A DNA stretch of 64,000 nt from Herbidospora solisilvae (GCF_009901565.1 NZ_WXEW01000005.1:310001-374000), one strand, 5' to 3'. Numbered from the stretch's first letter, positions 27,409-35,837 are shown. Notes: generated by a model from the letters alone, not told the origin. Numbers and translations: made by a program.

Positions 27409-27424
27409 TGTTTCACGTGAAGCC
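27409..27424. other. parS-like ParB binding site
   Basis: TGTTTCACGTGAAGCC: 13 of 14 positions of the Streptomyces parS consensus GTTTCACGTGAAAC, 14 of 16 of the broader bacterial consensus, including the full palindromic core TTCACGTGAA. It sits in the 10-bp gap between two convergent stops (27402 and 27413), covering the stop of the minus-strand gene. Confidence 0.65.
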
Positions 27425-28231
27425 GAGTCGCCGTCTGATCTCCGTGATCTGCTTCGGCGTCGTGCGGCAGCAGCCGCCCACGTGGGTCGCGCCCGTCCAG
27501 TCGCCGACGGGGAAGTCGTCGCCCACACCCTCCCATGTGCGCTCCTGGGCGTTCCAGGTCTCGCCCGAGTTCGGGTAGACGACCCGCGCCCCCAGCGTGA
27601 TCAGGTTGGCGATGTATGCCGGGTTGGTGCAGTTGGCCCCGACCGGCACGTCCATGGCGGCGGCGGCTTCAATGAACGGGGTTCCGTCGCTGATGGTGTG
27701 GTCGTCGCGGCACGAGAAGCTGATCCAGCCGTCGACACCGGTCTCGTGGAAGAGGCGCAGCAGCGCTCTGGCCTCGGGCAGCGAGGGGATGGTCTCGGCC
27801 ACCACCAGGTCGGCGCCCGCCCCGGCCAGCAGGTGGAAGCGGTCGCGGTGCCAGGTGTACAGCTCGTCTTCGGTCAGGCCGCCGTAGTCGCCCGTGTACT
27901 CCTGGCCGTCGGCCAGGTAGGCGCCGTAGGGCCCGACGCTGGCCGCGACCAGGCCCGCGCCGTGTTCGTCGCGGGCCTGCCGGGCCAGCTCGACCGACGA
28001 CACGATCAGCGCCTTGGCCTCGGCGACGGACGCGCCGTGCCGGGTGAAGCCCTCGACCGTCGCCTGGTAGCTGGCCGTCGTCGCGACGTCGGCCCCGGCG
28101 GCGTAGAAGTCGAGGTGGGCCCGGCGGATCACGCCGGGGTCGTCGGACAGGAGCCGGGCCGACCAGAGGTCGTCGCTCAGGTCGGCGCCGAGGGTCTCCA
28201 GATGGGTCGCGAGCCCGCCGTCGAGGATCAT
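27413..28231 (-). CDS. mmuM: Homocysteine S-methyltransferase (zinc-type, MmuM-like)
   Basis: 272 residues, ATG overlapping the upstream GNAT stop by 4 bp. Barrel with ILDGGLATHLETLG at the start, TASYQATVEGF, and the three zinc Cys in GANCTNPAYI and GGCCRTTP. Methylates homocysteine using S-methylmethionine or SAM, a B12-independent route that complements metH in this window. Third gene of a GNAT-GNAT-mmuM operon, so it may act on plant-derived S-methylmethionine. Its stop codon lies within the parS-like palindrome. Confidence 0.9.
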   Translation of the reverse strand: MILDGGLATHLETLGADLSDDLWSARLLSDDPGVIRRAHLDFYAAGADVATTASYQATVEGFTRHGASVAEAKALIVSSVELARQARDEHGAGLVAASVGPYGAYLADGQEYTGDYGGLTEDELYTWHRDRFHLLAGAGADLVVAETIPSLPEARALLRLFHETGVDGWISFSCRDDHTISDGTPFIEAAAAMDVPVGANCTNPAYIANLITLGARVVYPNSGETWNAQERTWEGVGDDFPVGDWTGATHVGGCCRTTPKQITEIRRRLGFT

Positions 28232-29028
28232 GCGAGCGCCTGCATGACGGGCGTGTAGACGCGGGAGACGTCGGTGGTCATCGGGGTGCCGTATTCCATG
28301 ATGGTCGTGCTGAAGGCGGGGGTGAGGCCGTGGTCGCGGGCCCAGCGCGCGGCGGCGGGCAGGAACGCCTCGACGCGGATCGGGCCGGTCGCCTCGGCGG
28401 CCAGGTCGGAGAGCAGGTCTTCGGCGTCGGCGGCCGACGCCGCCACCACCGGGCCGAGGATGGTCATGTGGCCGTTGTGCCAGGAGGCGCCGAAGCCGCC
28501 CTCGGTCACCCGGAAGCTCTCGCAGAAGCCCGGCAGCCGCGCGAACAACTCGGCCCGGGGAGCGCCGTAGACCTCCTCGTCGAGCTTGACGACCGCCGCG
28601 AGGTCGGTCAGTTCCGCGGTGCGCCGGGACGCCGTGCCGGTGAACGTGCCGGTGTAGACGTCGCAGACGCCGGTCGCGCGGAAGCCGAGGCGTTCGTACA
28701 GGGGGCGGCCGTAGGCGGTGGCGGTCAGGGTCGCGGTGTCGGTGCCGGCCACGTCGAGGGCGTGGCGCATCAGCCGGCCGCCGAGGCCCTGGCGTTCGTA
28801 GCGGCGGGCCACCAGCATCATGCTGATCGCGGTCACGCGGGTGCCGAACCGGACCAGCGCGACCGTGGCCGCCAGGCCGTCGCCGTCGGGGGCGTCGACG
28901 CCGTGGACCTCGCCGATCTCGTAGAGGAGACGGCACTTCTCGCGTTCGGGCGTCCAGTCGCGCTGGACCGCGAGGTCGAGGAAGTCGTCGAGCCGGTCGA
29001 CGCCGAGCCGGTGGATCGAAAACGTCAT
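28228..29028 (-). CDS. GNAT acetyltransferase with second GNAT-like domain
   Basis: 266 residues. The first GNAT domain has the acetyl-CoA loop RRYERQGLGGRLMRHAL and the C-terminal YGRPLYERLGFRATG. A second, GNAT-like domain from about residue 150 (GAPRAELFARLPGFCESF, GPIRVEAFLPAAARWARDHG) matches the YitH/HolE-type C-terminal extension. ATG overlaps the preceding gene's stop by 4 bp. Substrate unknown. Confidence 0.85.
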   Translation of the reverse strand: MTFSIHRLGVDRLDDFLDLAVQRDWTPEREKCRLLYEIGEVHGVDAPDGDGLAATVALVRFGTRVTAISMMLVARRYERQGLGGRLMRHALDVAGTDTATLTATAYGRPLYERLGFRATGVCDVYTGTFTGTASRRTAELTDLAAVVKLDEEVYGAPRAELFARLPGFCESFRVTEGGFGASWHNGHMTILGPVVAASAADAEDLLSDLAAEATGPIRVEAFLPAAARWARDHGLTPAFSTTIMEYGTPMTTDVSRVYTPVMQALA

Positions 29029-29480
29029 TCGTCAATCAATCGGTCGAAATAGACACGGTCCGCACCCGGGCCATCGTAGTCGGCGATCGGTTCGCTCACG
29101 CGGAACCCCATCGCGGTGTGGAAGGCGATCGAGCGTGTGTTGCGCGGCGAGGTGATCGCGGCGACGCGGGTCCGGCCGGCCGAGTGGACCAGGGAGAAGA
29201 AACGTCGGTAGAGCTCGCGCCCCACGCCGCTGCGCCGGAAGGTCGGGGCGACCCCGACGTAGTGGATGTACGCGAGGTCGCGCTGCCCCTGCGAGAGGAA
29301 GCCGACGAGGAAGGCCACGAGGTGGCCGTGGGCGTACACGACGAAGCTCGTGTTGTGGAAGTGGTCGAGGAACAGACGCGTCAGCCCACCCTGGACCGGC
29401 GCGCCCCACCACTCGTCGACGACCGCCTTGATGGCGTCGTAGTCGGAAGGTTTCGCCGGGCGAACCTCTATCTCGGACAC
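29025..29480 (-). CDS. GNAT acetyltransferase
   Basis: 151 residues, GTG start. Single GNAT fold: VRPAKPSDYDAIKAVVDEWW, YIHYVGVAPTFRRSGVGREL (acetyl-CoA pyrophosphate loop), AITSPRNTRSIAFHTAMGF. First gene of the three-gene GNAT-GNAT-mmuM operon. Only 18 bp separate its start from the divergent GNAT gene, so it is probably leaderless, from CACAAT 6 nt before the GTG. Substrate unknown. Confidence 0.9.
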   Translation of the reverse strand: MSEIEVRPAKPSDYDAIKAVVDEWWGAPVQGGLTRLFLDHFHNTSFVVYAHGHLVAFLVGFLSQGQRDLAYIHYVGVAPTFRRSGVGRELYRRFFSLVHSAGRTRVAAITSPRNTRSIAFHTAMGFRVSEPIADYDGPGADRVYFDRLIDE

Positions 29481-29498
29481 GACCCTATTGTGGGGCGC
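29481..29498. promoter_or_regulatory. 18-bp divergent leaderless promoter
   Basis: Between the GTG at 29480 (minus) and the ATG at 29499 (plus). TATTGT at 29486-29491 is 7 nt before the plus start; CACAAT at 29492-29487 is 6 nt before the minus start. The two -10 hexamers overlap on opposite strands by 5 bp, so only one polymerase can bind at a time. Confidence 0.55.
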
Positions 29499-30224
29499 AT
29501 GCGACAGATCAGGGCCAACGACCTCGGGGTGGCGGCGATCAGCTTCGTCGAAGGGGTGCGCGACGGCCGCCCGTGGGCCGACTACCTGGAGGTGATCGGC
29601 CCCGGCGCCGTCGAGGTGATCCTGACGCAGCTCAAGGGCTGGGCGGTCTCCACCGACGTCGACCTCGGCCGCGAACTCCTCGCGCGGGGCGCCCGCAGGC
29701 TCCGGCACGCCCACTCCATGTACGCCGACCTCACGGCCCTCCCCTCCGCCCCCGGCACCCCGCCCGAGGGGGTGCGGTTCACCACGGTCGACCGCTCGCC
29801 GGAGGACATCTATCCCGCCATCAGCGCGGCCTACCCGCCCGGCCACGTCGACCACCACGCGCACGACCGCGACCAGGCCATCGCGACCGAGCTGATCCCG
29901 CTCCTCGACGGCACCATGGTCGGCCCGCTGATGCCGTGCAGCGCGCTGGCCGTGAACGACGCGGGCGCGGTCGTCGCGGGCGTGTTCGTGAACGACTTCA
30001 AGACCGTCCCGTGGGTGACCGAGGTCTTCCGCCACCCCGGCCTGTCGGTCCCGGGCACCGGCGGGCGGCTGCTCCGGCACGTGCAGCTCAAGGCCGCCGC
30101 CGACGGGCTCGACCGGCTGGGCCTGGCCGTCAGCGACGGCAACCCGGCCCAGCGGGTCTACAGCCGGCTCGGGTTCGCCGTCACCCACACCTCGTTCACC
30201 GTGGTGATCGGAGAAAGTCCCTGA
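29499..30224 (+). CDS. GNAT-like acetyltransferase
   Basis: 241 residues. The N-terminal 80 residues are an unusual helical lead (VAAISFVEGVRDGRPWADYLEVI, HAHSMYADLT). The GNAT domain follows: RFTTVDRSPEDIYPAISAAYPPGH, CSALAVNDAGAVVAGVFVND, VFRHPGLSVPGTGGRLLRHV, GLAVSDGNPAQRVYSRLGF. Divergent from the three-gene operon across an 18-bp promoter; its 3' end overlaps the convergent hydrolase by 29 bp. Substrate unknown. Confidence 0.82.
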   Translation: MRQIRANDLGVAAISFVEGVRDGRPWADYLEVIGPGAVEVILTQLKGWAVSTDVDLGRELLARGARRLRHAHSMYADLTALPSAPGTPPEGVRFTTVDRSPEDIYPAISAAYPPGHVDHHAHDRDQAIATELIPLLDGTMVGPLMPCSALAVNDAGAVVAGVFVNDFKTVPWVTEVFRHPGLSVPGTGGRLLRHVQLKAAADGLDRLGLAVSDGNPAQRVYSRLGFAVTHTSFTVVIGESP

Positions 30225-31308
30225 CCGCCCGCTCGTAGGCGTCGGGGTCGACGTTCCACGACCCGGTGTGGCCGCCGCCCTTGGTCTCGACCAGCGTGGT
30301 GAGGTCGGGCCTGGCCCGCGCGAACGCCTGCGCCCGGTCGACCGGCACGGTCGCGTCGTCGTGGTCGACGAAGATCAGGATCGGCAGGTCGAACTCGGCG
30401 GCGTGCTCGACGTGGTCGAGGTCGTCGAAGCTCAGCCCGGTACGGGCCATGATCACCCACTGGCCGACCGTGGTGAGGAAACCGGGCACCCCCATCTGCC
30501 GCGCGCCCAGCGCGATCGGCGAACGCCAGTCGAGGACCGGGCTGTCGAGGATCAGCGCCGTGACGCCCGCGCCGGGCAGCCGCCTGGCGGTCATCGCGGA
30601 GATGCCGCCACCCATCGACCAGCCGTAGAGGACGAACTTCTTCGCGCCATGGCTGCGCGCGTAGTCCATGGCCGCCCGAACGTCCTCCCACTCGGTGTCG
30701 CCGAGGTGGAACCGGCCGTCGGGGCTCGCCGGGGCGCTCTCGTCGTTGCGGTAGGTGATCGCGAGCACCGGATGGCCCAGGTCGTGGAGCGTGGGCAGGA
30801 TGCGCAGCGCCTCGCCTCGGCCGCCGTTGCGGCCGTGCACCGCGATCACCCACGTGTCCGACGTGCCCTCGGTCCGCCAGGCGGGGAACACGCCCAGCGG
30901 CGACTCCACCCCGACCTCCTCGTAGGGCACCCCGACCGACTCGGGGGTGCCCGCACCCCACATCCAGCGGTCGAGATAGGCCGACACGCCCGGCCGCAGG
31001 TCGCCGCTGCGCACCTTCTCCACTTCGCGGGTGACCGTGCCGGCCCCGACGGAGATCGCCTCGCCGAGCACCGCGTTGCCGCCGGCCCAGGTCAGGCCGT
31101 AGGTCCCCGGCGCGTCGGTGTCGCCGCCGCCCTTCAGCGTGACCTGGCCGTCGCCGACGGCGGTGACCTCGATCGGATAGTTCGAGGTGTGGACGGGATC
31201 GATCACGAGACCCGAGTAGTAATAGCCGGCCGCGCCCAGGGCGAGCGCCACGACGACGACCGTGCCGGTCGTGCCCAGCAGCACGCGGCGCCGCCATTTC
31301 GTCCGCAT
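30196..31308 (-). CDS. Membrane-anchored alpha/beta hydrolase
   Basis: 370 residues. N-terminal anchor RRVLLGTTGTVVVVALALGAAGYYYSG (about 8-33), then an extracytoplasmic domain. Serine hydrolase motifs: HGRNGG (oxyanion loop), YGWSMGGG (nucleophile Ser), DHDDATVP (Asp), GGGHTGSWN (His). Similar to BEM46/serine aminopeptidase S33-like hydrolases. An insertion of about 100 residues precedes the hydrolase fold. TAAATT sits 6 nt before the ATG. Probably acts on lipids or esters at the outer membrane face; substrate unknown. Confidence 0.87.
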   Translation of the reverse strand: MRTKWRRRVLLGTTGTVVVVALALGAAGYYYSGLVIDPVHTSNYPIEVTAVGDGQVTLKGGGDTDAPGTYGLTWAGGNAVLGEAISVGAGTVTREVEKVRSGDLRPGVSAYLDRWMWGAGTPESVGVPYEEVGVESPLGVFPAWRTEGTSDTWVIAVHGRNGGRGEALRILPTLHDLGHPVLAITYRNDESAPASPDGRFHLGDTEWEDVRAAMDYARSHGAKKFVLYGWSMGGGISAMTARRLPGAGVTALILDSPVLDWRSPIALGARQMGVPGFLTTVGQWVIMARTGLSFDDLDHVEHAAEFDLPILIFVDHDDATVPVDRAQAFARARPDLTTLVETKGGGHTGSWNVDPDAYERAVRDFLRSPR

Positions 31309-31314
31309 GGGTGC

Positions 31315-31320
31315 AATTTA
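31315..31320 (-). promoter_or_regulatory. Leaderless -10 element (TAAATT) of the hydrolase gene
   Basis: TANNNT hexamer 6 nt before the ATG at 31308, within the 35-bp gap shared with the divergent methyltransferase gene. Confidence 0.5.
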
Positions 31321-31330
31321 TACGTGGGCC

Positions 31331-31336
31331 TAGCAT
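31331..31336 (+). promoter_or_regulatory. Leaderless -10 element (TAGCAT) of the methyltransferase gene
   Basis: TANNNT hexamer 7 nt before the ATG at 31344; supports that start over the in-frame codon further upstream. Confidence 0.5.
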
Positions 31337-31343
31337 CGCTGGC

Positions 31344-31913
31344 ATGGAAAAGCACGAGACCAGAGCCTTCTTCGCGGCCCGCGCCGCGACCTGGGACGAC
31401 ACGTTCCCCGACGACGGCCCGGCCTTCGCCGCGGCCATCGCGCACCTGGGGCTGCGACCCGGCCAGGTCGCTCTGGACGCGGGCTGCGGCACCGGCCGCG
31501 CGATGCCGTTGCTGCGCGAGCACACCGGTCGGGTCGTGGGGGTGGACCTGACGCCGGAGATGGCCTCCAAGGCTCGGGAACGCGGGCCGGCGCTGATCGG
31601 CGACGCCTCCGAACTGCCCTTCGCCGACGCGACGATCGGCGGCATCCTGGCCGCCGGTCTGATCGGTCACCTGGGCGACGCCCGGGTGACGCTGCTGGAG
31701 TTCGCCCGCGTCGCCCGCCCGGAGGCCCGGCTGGCCCTGTTCCATCCGGTCGGCCGCGCCGTGCTCGCGGCCCGGCGGGGCCGCGAACTGTCGCCGGACG
31801 ACATCCGCGCCGAACACCGGATCACCCCGCTGCTCCGGGCCACCGGCTGGGAACCGGTGCACTTCCACGACGACGACGACCACTACCTGGCCGTGGCGCG
31901 CAGGGCCGCCTAG
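31344..31913 (+). CDS. Class I SAM-dependent methyltransferase
   Basis: 189 residues. Motif I VALDAGCGTGRAMPLL binds SAM; VVGVDLTPEMASKA and LIGDASELPFADATI are motifs II and III of the UbiE/type 11 group. Start chosen at 31344 because of the TAGCAT-N7-ATG signature. Small, with no substrate-specific domain. Divergent from the membrane hydrolase across 35 bp; no functional link is obvious. Confidence 0.88.
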   Translation: MEKHETRAFFAARAATWDDTFPDDGPAFAAAIAHLGLRPGQVALDAGCGTGRAMPLLREHTGRVVGVDLTPEMASKARERGPALIGDASELPFADATIGGILAAGLIGHLGDARVTLLEFARVARPEARLALFHPVGRAVLAARRGRELSPDDIRAEHRITPLLRATGWEPVHFHDDDDHYLAVARRAA

Positions 31914-31983
31914 ACGTCGGCCGCCGACGCCGGAGCGGCCGGTTGGCGCCGGACACGGCGCGGGCGGAGCCGTAAACGGATGA

Positions 31984-31999
31984 CCTCGCAGAAGCGAGG
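31984..31999 (+). terminator. Short hairpin between methyltransferase and modA
   Basis: CCTCGC-AGAA-GCGAGG, a 6-bp stem with a tetraloop, 70 bp after the methyltransferase stop and 76 bp before modA. No T-run. May terminate the first gene or structure the modA leader. Confidence 0.45.
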
Positions 32000-32074
32000 C
32001 TATCGCTCGATTAGTGTGGCAATTGCGACGCATCCACGTAATCTTGGAAGGATTCCTCCGGTAGGGAGTGCTCG

Positions 32075-32812
32075 GTGCTGAAGCGTCTGGTCGTCGTCGT
32101 GTCGATGTTCGTGCTCGCGGCCTGCGGGTCGTCGTCGGCGCCCGCCGAGACCGAGCTGACGGTCTTCGCGGCGGCGTCGCTCACCGGGACCTTCACCGAA
32201 CTCGGCAAGCGGTTCGAGGCCGCGAATCCCGGCACGAAGGTGACCTTCAACTTCGGCTCCAGTGCCACGTTGGCCCAGCAGATCACCCAGGGCGCGCCCG
32301 CCGGCGTGTTCGCCGCCGCTTCGCCTGCGACGATGAAGACCGTGGCCGACGCCGGCCTCGCGGGCACGCCGACCGTGTTCGTGAAGAACAAGCTGGAGAT
32401 CGCGGTGCCGCCGGACAACCCCGCCAAGGTCGAGAACCTCAAGGACCTGACCGATCCCGAGGTCAAGGTCGCCCTGTGCGCCGAGCAGGTGCCGTGCGGC
32501 GCCGCCGCCGTCAAGGCGCTCGACGCGGCCGGGCTGAAGGTCACGCCGGTCACGCTGGAGCAGGACGTCAAGGCCACCCTCACCAAGGTCGAACTCGGCG
32601 AGGTCGACGCGGCGCTCGTCTACAGGACCGACGTCATCGCCTCCGCCGGGAAGGTCACCGGCATCCCGTTCCCCGAGGCCGACCAGGCGGTCAACGACTA
32701 CCCGATCGCCACCCTGAAGGACGCCTCGCCCCTCGCTCGGCGGTTCGTCGACCTCGTGTTGTCCAAGCAGGGCGAGGACGTGCTGACGAAGGCCGGATTC
32801 GAAGCGCCGTGA
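32075..32812 (+). CDS. modA: Molybdate ABC transporter, substrate-binding lipoprotein
   Basis: 245 residues, GTG after RBS TAGGGAG. Lipoprotein signal with FVLAAC (Cys 17). Molybdate site residues: AAASLTGTF at the start (Ser), GSSATLAQQI, ALCAEQVPCGAAAV, LVYRTDVIA (Tyr) and DYPIATL. Binds molybdate or tungstate outside the cell and hands it to ModB. First gene of a tight modABC operon with 4-bp overlaps. No ModE gene or recognisable ModE box nearby; an 8-bp palindrome GCAATTGC lies at 32019-32026. Confidence 0.95.
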   Translation: MLKRLVVVVSMFVLAACGSSSAPAETELTVFAAASLTGTFTELGKRFEAANPGTKVTFNFGSSATLAQQITQGAPAGVFAAASPATMKTVADAGLAGTPTVFVKNKLEIAVPPDNPAKVENLKDLTDPEVKVALCAEQVPCGAAAVKALDAAGLKVTPVTLEQDVKATLTKVELGEVDAALVYRTDVIASAGKVTGIPFPEADQAVNDYPIATLKDASPLARRFVDLVLSKQGEDVLTKAGFEAP

Positions 32813-33594
32813 GAAGCCGTGTCCCCTGGCTGCTGGTCGTCCCGGCCGTACTGGGGATGGCGTTCCTCGTCCTGCCGCTGGCGGGGCTGCTCGTCCGGGC
32901 GCCGTGGTCGACGTTGCCGCAGCGGCTCTCCGAACCCCAGGTGCTGGAGGCGCTGCGGTTGTCGCTGGTCACCGCGTCCGTCGCGACGGCGGTCTGCCTG
33001 GTGCTCGGGGTGCCGCTGGCGTGGTTGCTGGCCCGCACCGACTTCCCCGGCCGCCGGCTCCTTCGTGCGCTGGTGACCGTGCCGCTGGTGCTGCCGCCGG
33101 TGGTCGGCGGGGTGGCGCTGCTGCTGGTGCTCGGGCGGCGCGGGCTGGTCGGGCAGTGGCTGGAGTCGGTGTCCGGGTTCTCGTTGCCGTTCACGACGGC
33201 CGGGGTGGTCGTCGCGGAGGCGTTCGTGGCGATGCCGTTCCTGGTCATCGCGGTCGAGGGGGCGCTGCGCGCGGCCGACGTGCGTTACGAGGAGGCCGCC
33301 GCGACCCTGGGCGCCTCCCGTTTCACCGTGTTCCGCCGGGTGACGCTGCCGCTGGTCGCGCCCGGCGTGCTGGCCGGGGCGGTGCTCTGCTGGGCGCGGG
33401 CCCTGGGGGAGTTCGGCGCGACGATCACGTTCGCGGGCAACTTTCCGGGCCGCACCCAGACGATGCCGCTGGCCGTCTACCTCGCGCTGGAGACCGAGCC
33501 CGAGGCGGCGATCGTGCTCAGCCTGGTGCTGCTGGCCGTGTCGGTGTTCATCCTGGTCGCGTTGCGCGACCGGTGGGTGGGGGCGGCGGCATGA
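32809..33594 (+). CDS. modB: Molybdate ABC transporter permease
   Basis: 261 residues, GTG overlapping the modA stop (GTGA). Five or six membrane segments (VPWLLVVPAVLGMAFLVLPL first) and the EAA loop VRYEEAAATLGASRFTVFRR near residues 160-180. GEFGATITFAGNFPGRTQTMP is the ModB signature. Forms the homodimeric membrane channel. Confidence 0.95.
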   Translation: MRSRVPWLLVVPAVLGMAFLVLPLAGLLVRAPWSTLPQRLSEPQVLEALRLSLVTASVATAVCLVLGVPLAWLLARTDFPGRRLLRALVTVPLVLPPVVGGVALLLVLGRRGLVGQWLESVSGFSLPFTTAGVVVAEAFVAMPFLVIAVEGALRAADVRYEEAAATLGASRFTVFRRVTLPLVAPGVLAGAVLCWARALGEFGATITFAGNFPGRTQTMPLAVYLALETEPEAAIVLSLVLLAVSVFILVALRDRWVGAAA

Positions 33595-34622
33595 CGCTGC
33601 GCGCCCGGATCGTGGTGCGACGACCGGCCTTCCGGCTCGACCTCGACCTGACGGTCGGCCGCGGTGAGGTCGTCACGCTGCTCGGCCCCAACGGCGCCGG
33701 CAAGACGACGGCCCTGCGTGCCCTCGCCGGTCTGATCCCGCTGACCGAGGGGTCGATCGAGCTCGACGGTGTGCGCATCGAGCGTGAACCGGCCGAGCGG
33801 CGTCCCGTCGGCGTCGTCTTCCAGGACTACCTGCTCTTCCCCCACCTGTCCGCGCTCGACAACGTCGCCTTCGGCCCCCGCTGTCAGGGGAGGTCGAAGG
33901 CCGAGGCCCGGTCGCTGGCCCGGGAACTGCTCGACCGCATGGGGCTCGCGGAGTTCTCCTCGGTACGCCCCCGCCGCCTCTCCGGCGGACAGGCCCAGCG
34001 GGTGGCCCTGGCCCGCGCCCTCGCGGTCGAGCCGCGCCTGCTGCTGCTCGACGAGCCGCTGGCCGCCCTCGACGCCCACACCCGCCTGGAGATCCGCTCC
34101 GAGCTCCGCCGCCGCCTGACCGGCTTCGACGGCGCGACCGTGCTGGTCACCCACGATCCGCTCGACGCGATGGTGCTGGCCGACCGGCTCGTGGTCGTCG
34201 AGAACGGCGCGGTGGTCCAGGAGGGCACGCCGGCGGAGATCGCCCGCCGTCCCCGGACCGACTACGTGGCCCGGCTCGTCGGCCTCAACCTCTTCCGGGG
34301 TGAGGGCGACGGCGACCGGGTGAGGGTCGGCGACCTGGTCTTCGCCGCCGAGGAACGGGTGAGCGGCCCGGCGTTCGTGGCGTTCGCGCCGGGCGCGGTG
34401 GCGCTCTACCGCACCCGTCCCGACGGCAGCCCCCGCAACCTGTGGGAAGGCCGGATCGACGGCATCGAACGGCACGGCGACCACATCCGCGTCCACGTCG
34501 ACGGCCCGGTGCCGGTCGCCGCCGACGTCACCCCGGCCGCCGTGGCCGAGCTCGACCTCACGCCCGGCCGTCGCATCTGGGTCTCGGTCAAGGCCACCGA
34601 GACGCACGCCTACCCGGCCTGA
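33591..34622 (+). CDS. modC: Molybdate ABC transporter ATPase
   Basis: 343 residues, ATG overlapping the modB stop by 4 bp. Walker A GPNGAGKTT, Q-loop FQDYLLF, signature LSGGQAQR, Walker B LLLLDEPLAALDA, switch VTHD. The C-terminal part (about 240-343) is a degenerate single MOP/TOBE-like region (LWEGRIDGIERHGDHIRV). Powers molybdate uptake. The 3' end overlaps the convergent MurG-like gene by 13 bp. Confidence 0.94.
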   Translation: MTLRARIVVRRPAFRLDLDLTVGRGEVVTLLGPNGAGKTTALRALAGLIPLTEGSIELDGVRIEREPAERRPVGVVFQDYLLFPHLSALDNVAFGPRCQGRSKAEARSLARELLDRMGLAEFSSVRPRRLSGGQAQRVALARALAVEPRLLLLDEPLAALDAHTRLEIRSELRRRLTGFDGATVLVTHDPLDAMVLADRLVVVENGAVVQEGTPAEIARRPRTDYVARLVGLNLFRGEGDGDRVRVGDLVFAAEERVSGPAFVAFAPGAVALYRTRPDGSPRNLWEGRIDGIERHGDHIRVHVDGPVPVAADVTPAAVAELDLTPGRRIWVSVKATETHAYPA

Positions 34623-35749
34623 AGCACCTCGTCGGCGAGCCGCTCGGCGGCGTCCGGACGACCGTGCAGCCGCGCCTGGGCGGCGAGCGCCGCACGGTGT
34701 GCGGGGTCGGCCAGCAGCGGGGCGACCGCCGCCTGCAGCTTCTCGGGCGTCACCTCGCCGAGCAGCGCGACCGCGGCCCCGGCCCGCTCCAGATAGGAGG
34801 CGTTGTGGGCCTGCTCGTTCCCGGCCGAGGTGGCCAGCGGGATCAGCACGGCCGCCTTGCCGAGCGCCGTGACCTCGGCGATGGTGCCGGCGCCACTGCG
34901 GGAGACCACCACGTCGGCGAGCGCCAGCACGTCGGGCAGCTCCGCGCCCACGAAGCCCTTGACCTGGTAGCGGGCCGCCAGGGCGGGCGGCAGGGTGCGC
35001 GCCGCGGCGGCGACCTGCTCCTCCTCGGCCGGGCCGCACTGGTGGATGACGTTCGCCCGCTCCAGCAACCACGGCAGGATCGCGGTGACGAGCCCGTTGA
35101 TCTGGCGGGCCCCCTGGGCGCCGCCGGTGACGTACACGGTCGGCAGGGCGCGGTCGAAGCCGTCGACCGGCGCGCGGTCGGCCCGACCGGTGAGCACCTC
35201 GGCCCTGACGGGGTTGCCGGTCACCACGGCCCGTCTGCGGGCCGGGCCTGACAGCAGCTCCAGCGACGCCTCGGCCGTCACCGCGACGCGGGCCGCGCCC
35301 CGGGCGAGCACCCGGTTGGCCAGCCCGAGCCGGACCGTCTGCTCGTGGATGACCAGCGGCACCCGGCACACCCGCGCCGCCACGCCGACCGGCACCGCGA
35401 CGTAGCCACCGGTGCCCAGCACCACGTCGGGACGGAACCGGCGCACGATCGAGACGGCCTGGAAGACCCCGAGCGGCACCCGGAACATGTCGCGCACGTT
35501 CTCGGCCGACACCATCCCCAGCACGCTCCGGGCCCGGCGCACCTTGCCCGTCGCCACCGGGGCGAACGGGATGCCCTCGGCGGTGGCGACCCGCTCCTCC
35601 AGGCTCCCGGCCGCGCCGACCCAGAGCACCTCCAGCCGCCCGCCGGTCCGGGCCCGCAGCGCCCGGACGGTGGTCAGCGCCGGGAAGGTGTGCCCGCCGG
35701 TGCCGCCCCCGGAGACGATCAGGCGGAACGGTTCTGCCTCGAAGATCAC
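34610..35749 (-). CDS. MurG-like UDP-GlcNAc glycosyltransferase (apart from the dcw cluster)
   Basis: 379 residues. N-terminal GGGTGGHTFPAL lipid-side glycine loop, second glycine loop GTGGYVAVPVG, HEQTVRLGLANRVLA, and the UDP-GlcNAc site SRSGAGTIAEVTALGKAAVLIPL with NEQAHNASYL. All MurG hallmarks are present, yet none of ftsW, murC or ftsQ lie nearby. Either an additional MurG paralogue, or a glycosyltransferase for a cell-wall polymer or natural product. GTG start with TATCGT 8 nt upstream. Its role beside modABC and spo0M is not apparent. Confidence 0.83.
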   Translation of the reverse strand: MIFEAEPFRLIVSGGGTGGHTFPALTTVRALRARTGGRLEVLWVGAAGSLEERVATAEGIPFAPVATGKVRRARSVLGMVSAENVRDMFRVPLGVFQAVSIVRRFRPDVVLGTGGYVAVPVGVAARVCRVPLVIHEQTVRLGLANRVLARGAARVAVTAEASLELLSGPARRRAVVTGNPVRAEVLTGRADRAPVDGFDRALPTVYVTGGAQGARQINGLVTAILPWLLERANVIHQCGPAEEEQVAAAARTLPPALAARYQVKGFVGAELPDVLALADVVVSRSGAGTIAEVTALGKAAVLIPLATSAGNEQAHNASYLERAGAAVALLGEVTPEKLQAAVAPLLADPAHRAALAAQARLHGRPDAAERLADEVLQAG

Positions 35750-35837
35750 GACCTGGGACGATAGCAGTCAGATCCGCCAGAGTCGGTCATCGGCCCGGAT
35801 CCCTGTCCGGGTGGTTCTCGGCTCGCAGAATGGACGA

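Noticed and set aside
31914-32074. Molybdenum-cofactor riboswitch before modA
   Set aside because: The conserved core of the Moco aptamer is not present; only a short hairpin and a GCAATTGC palindrome are visible.
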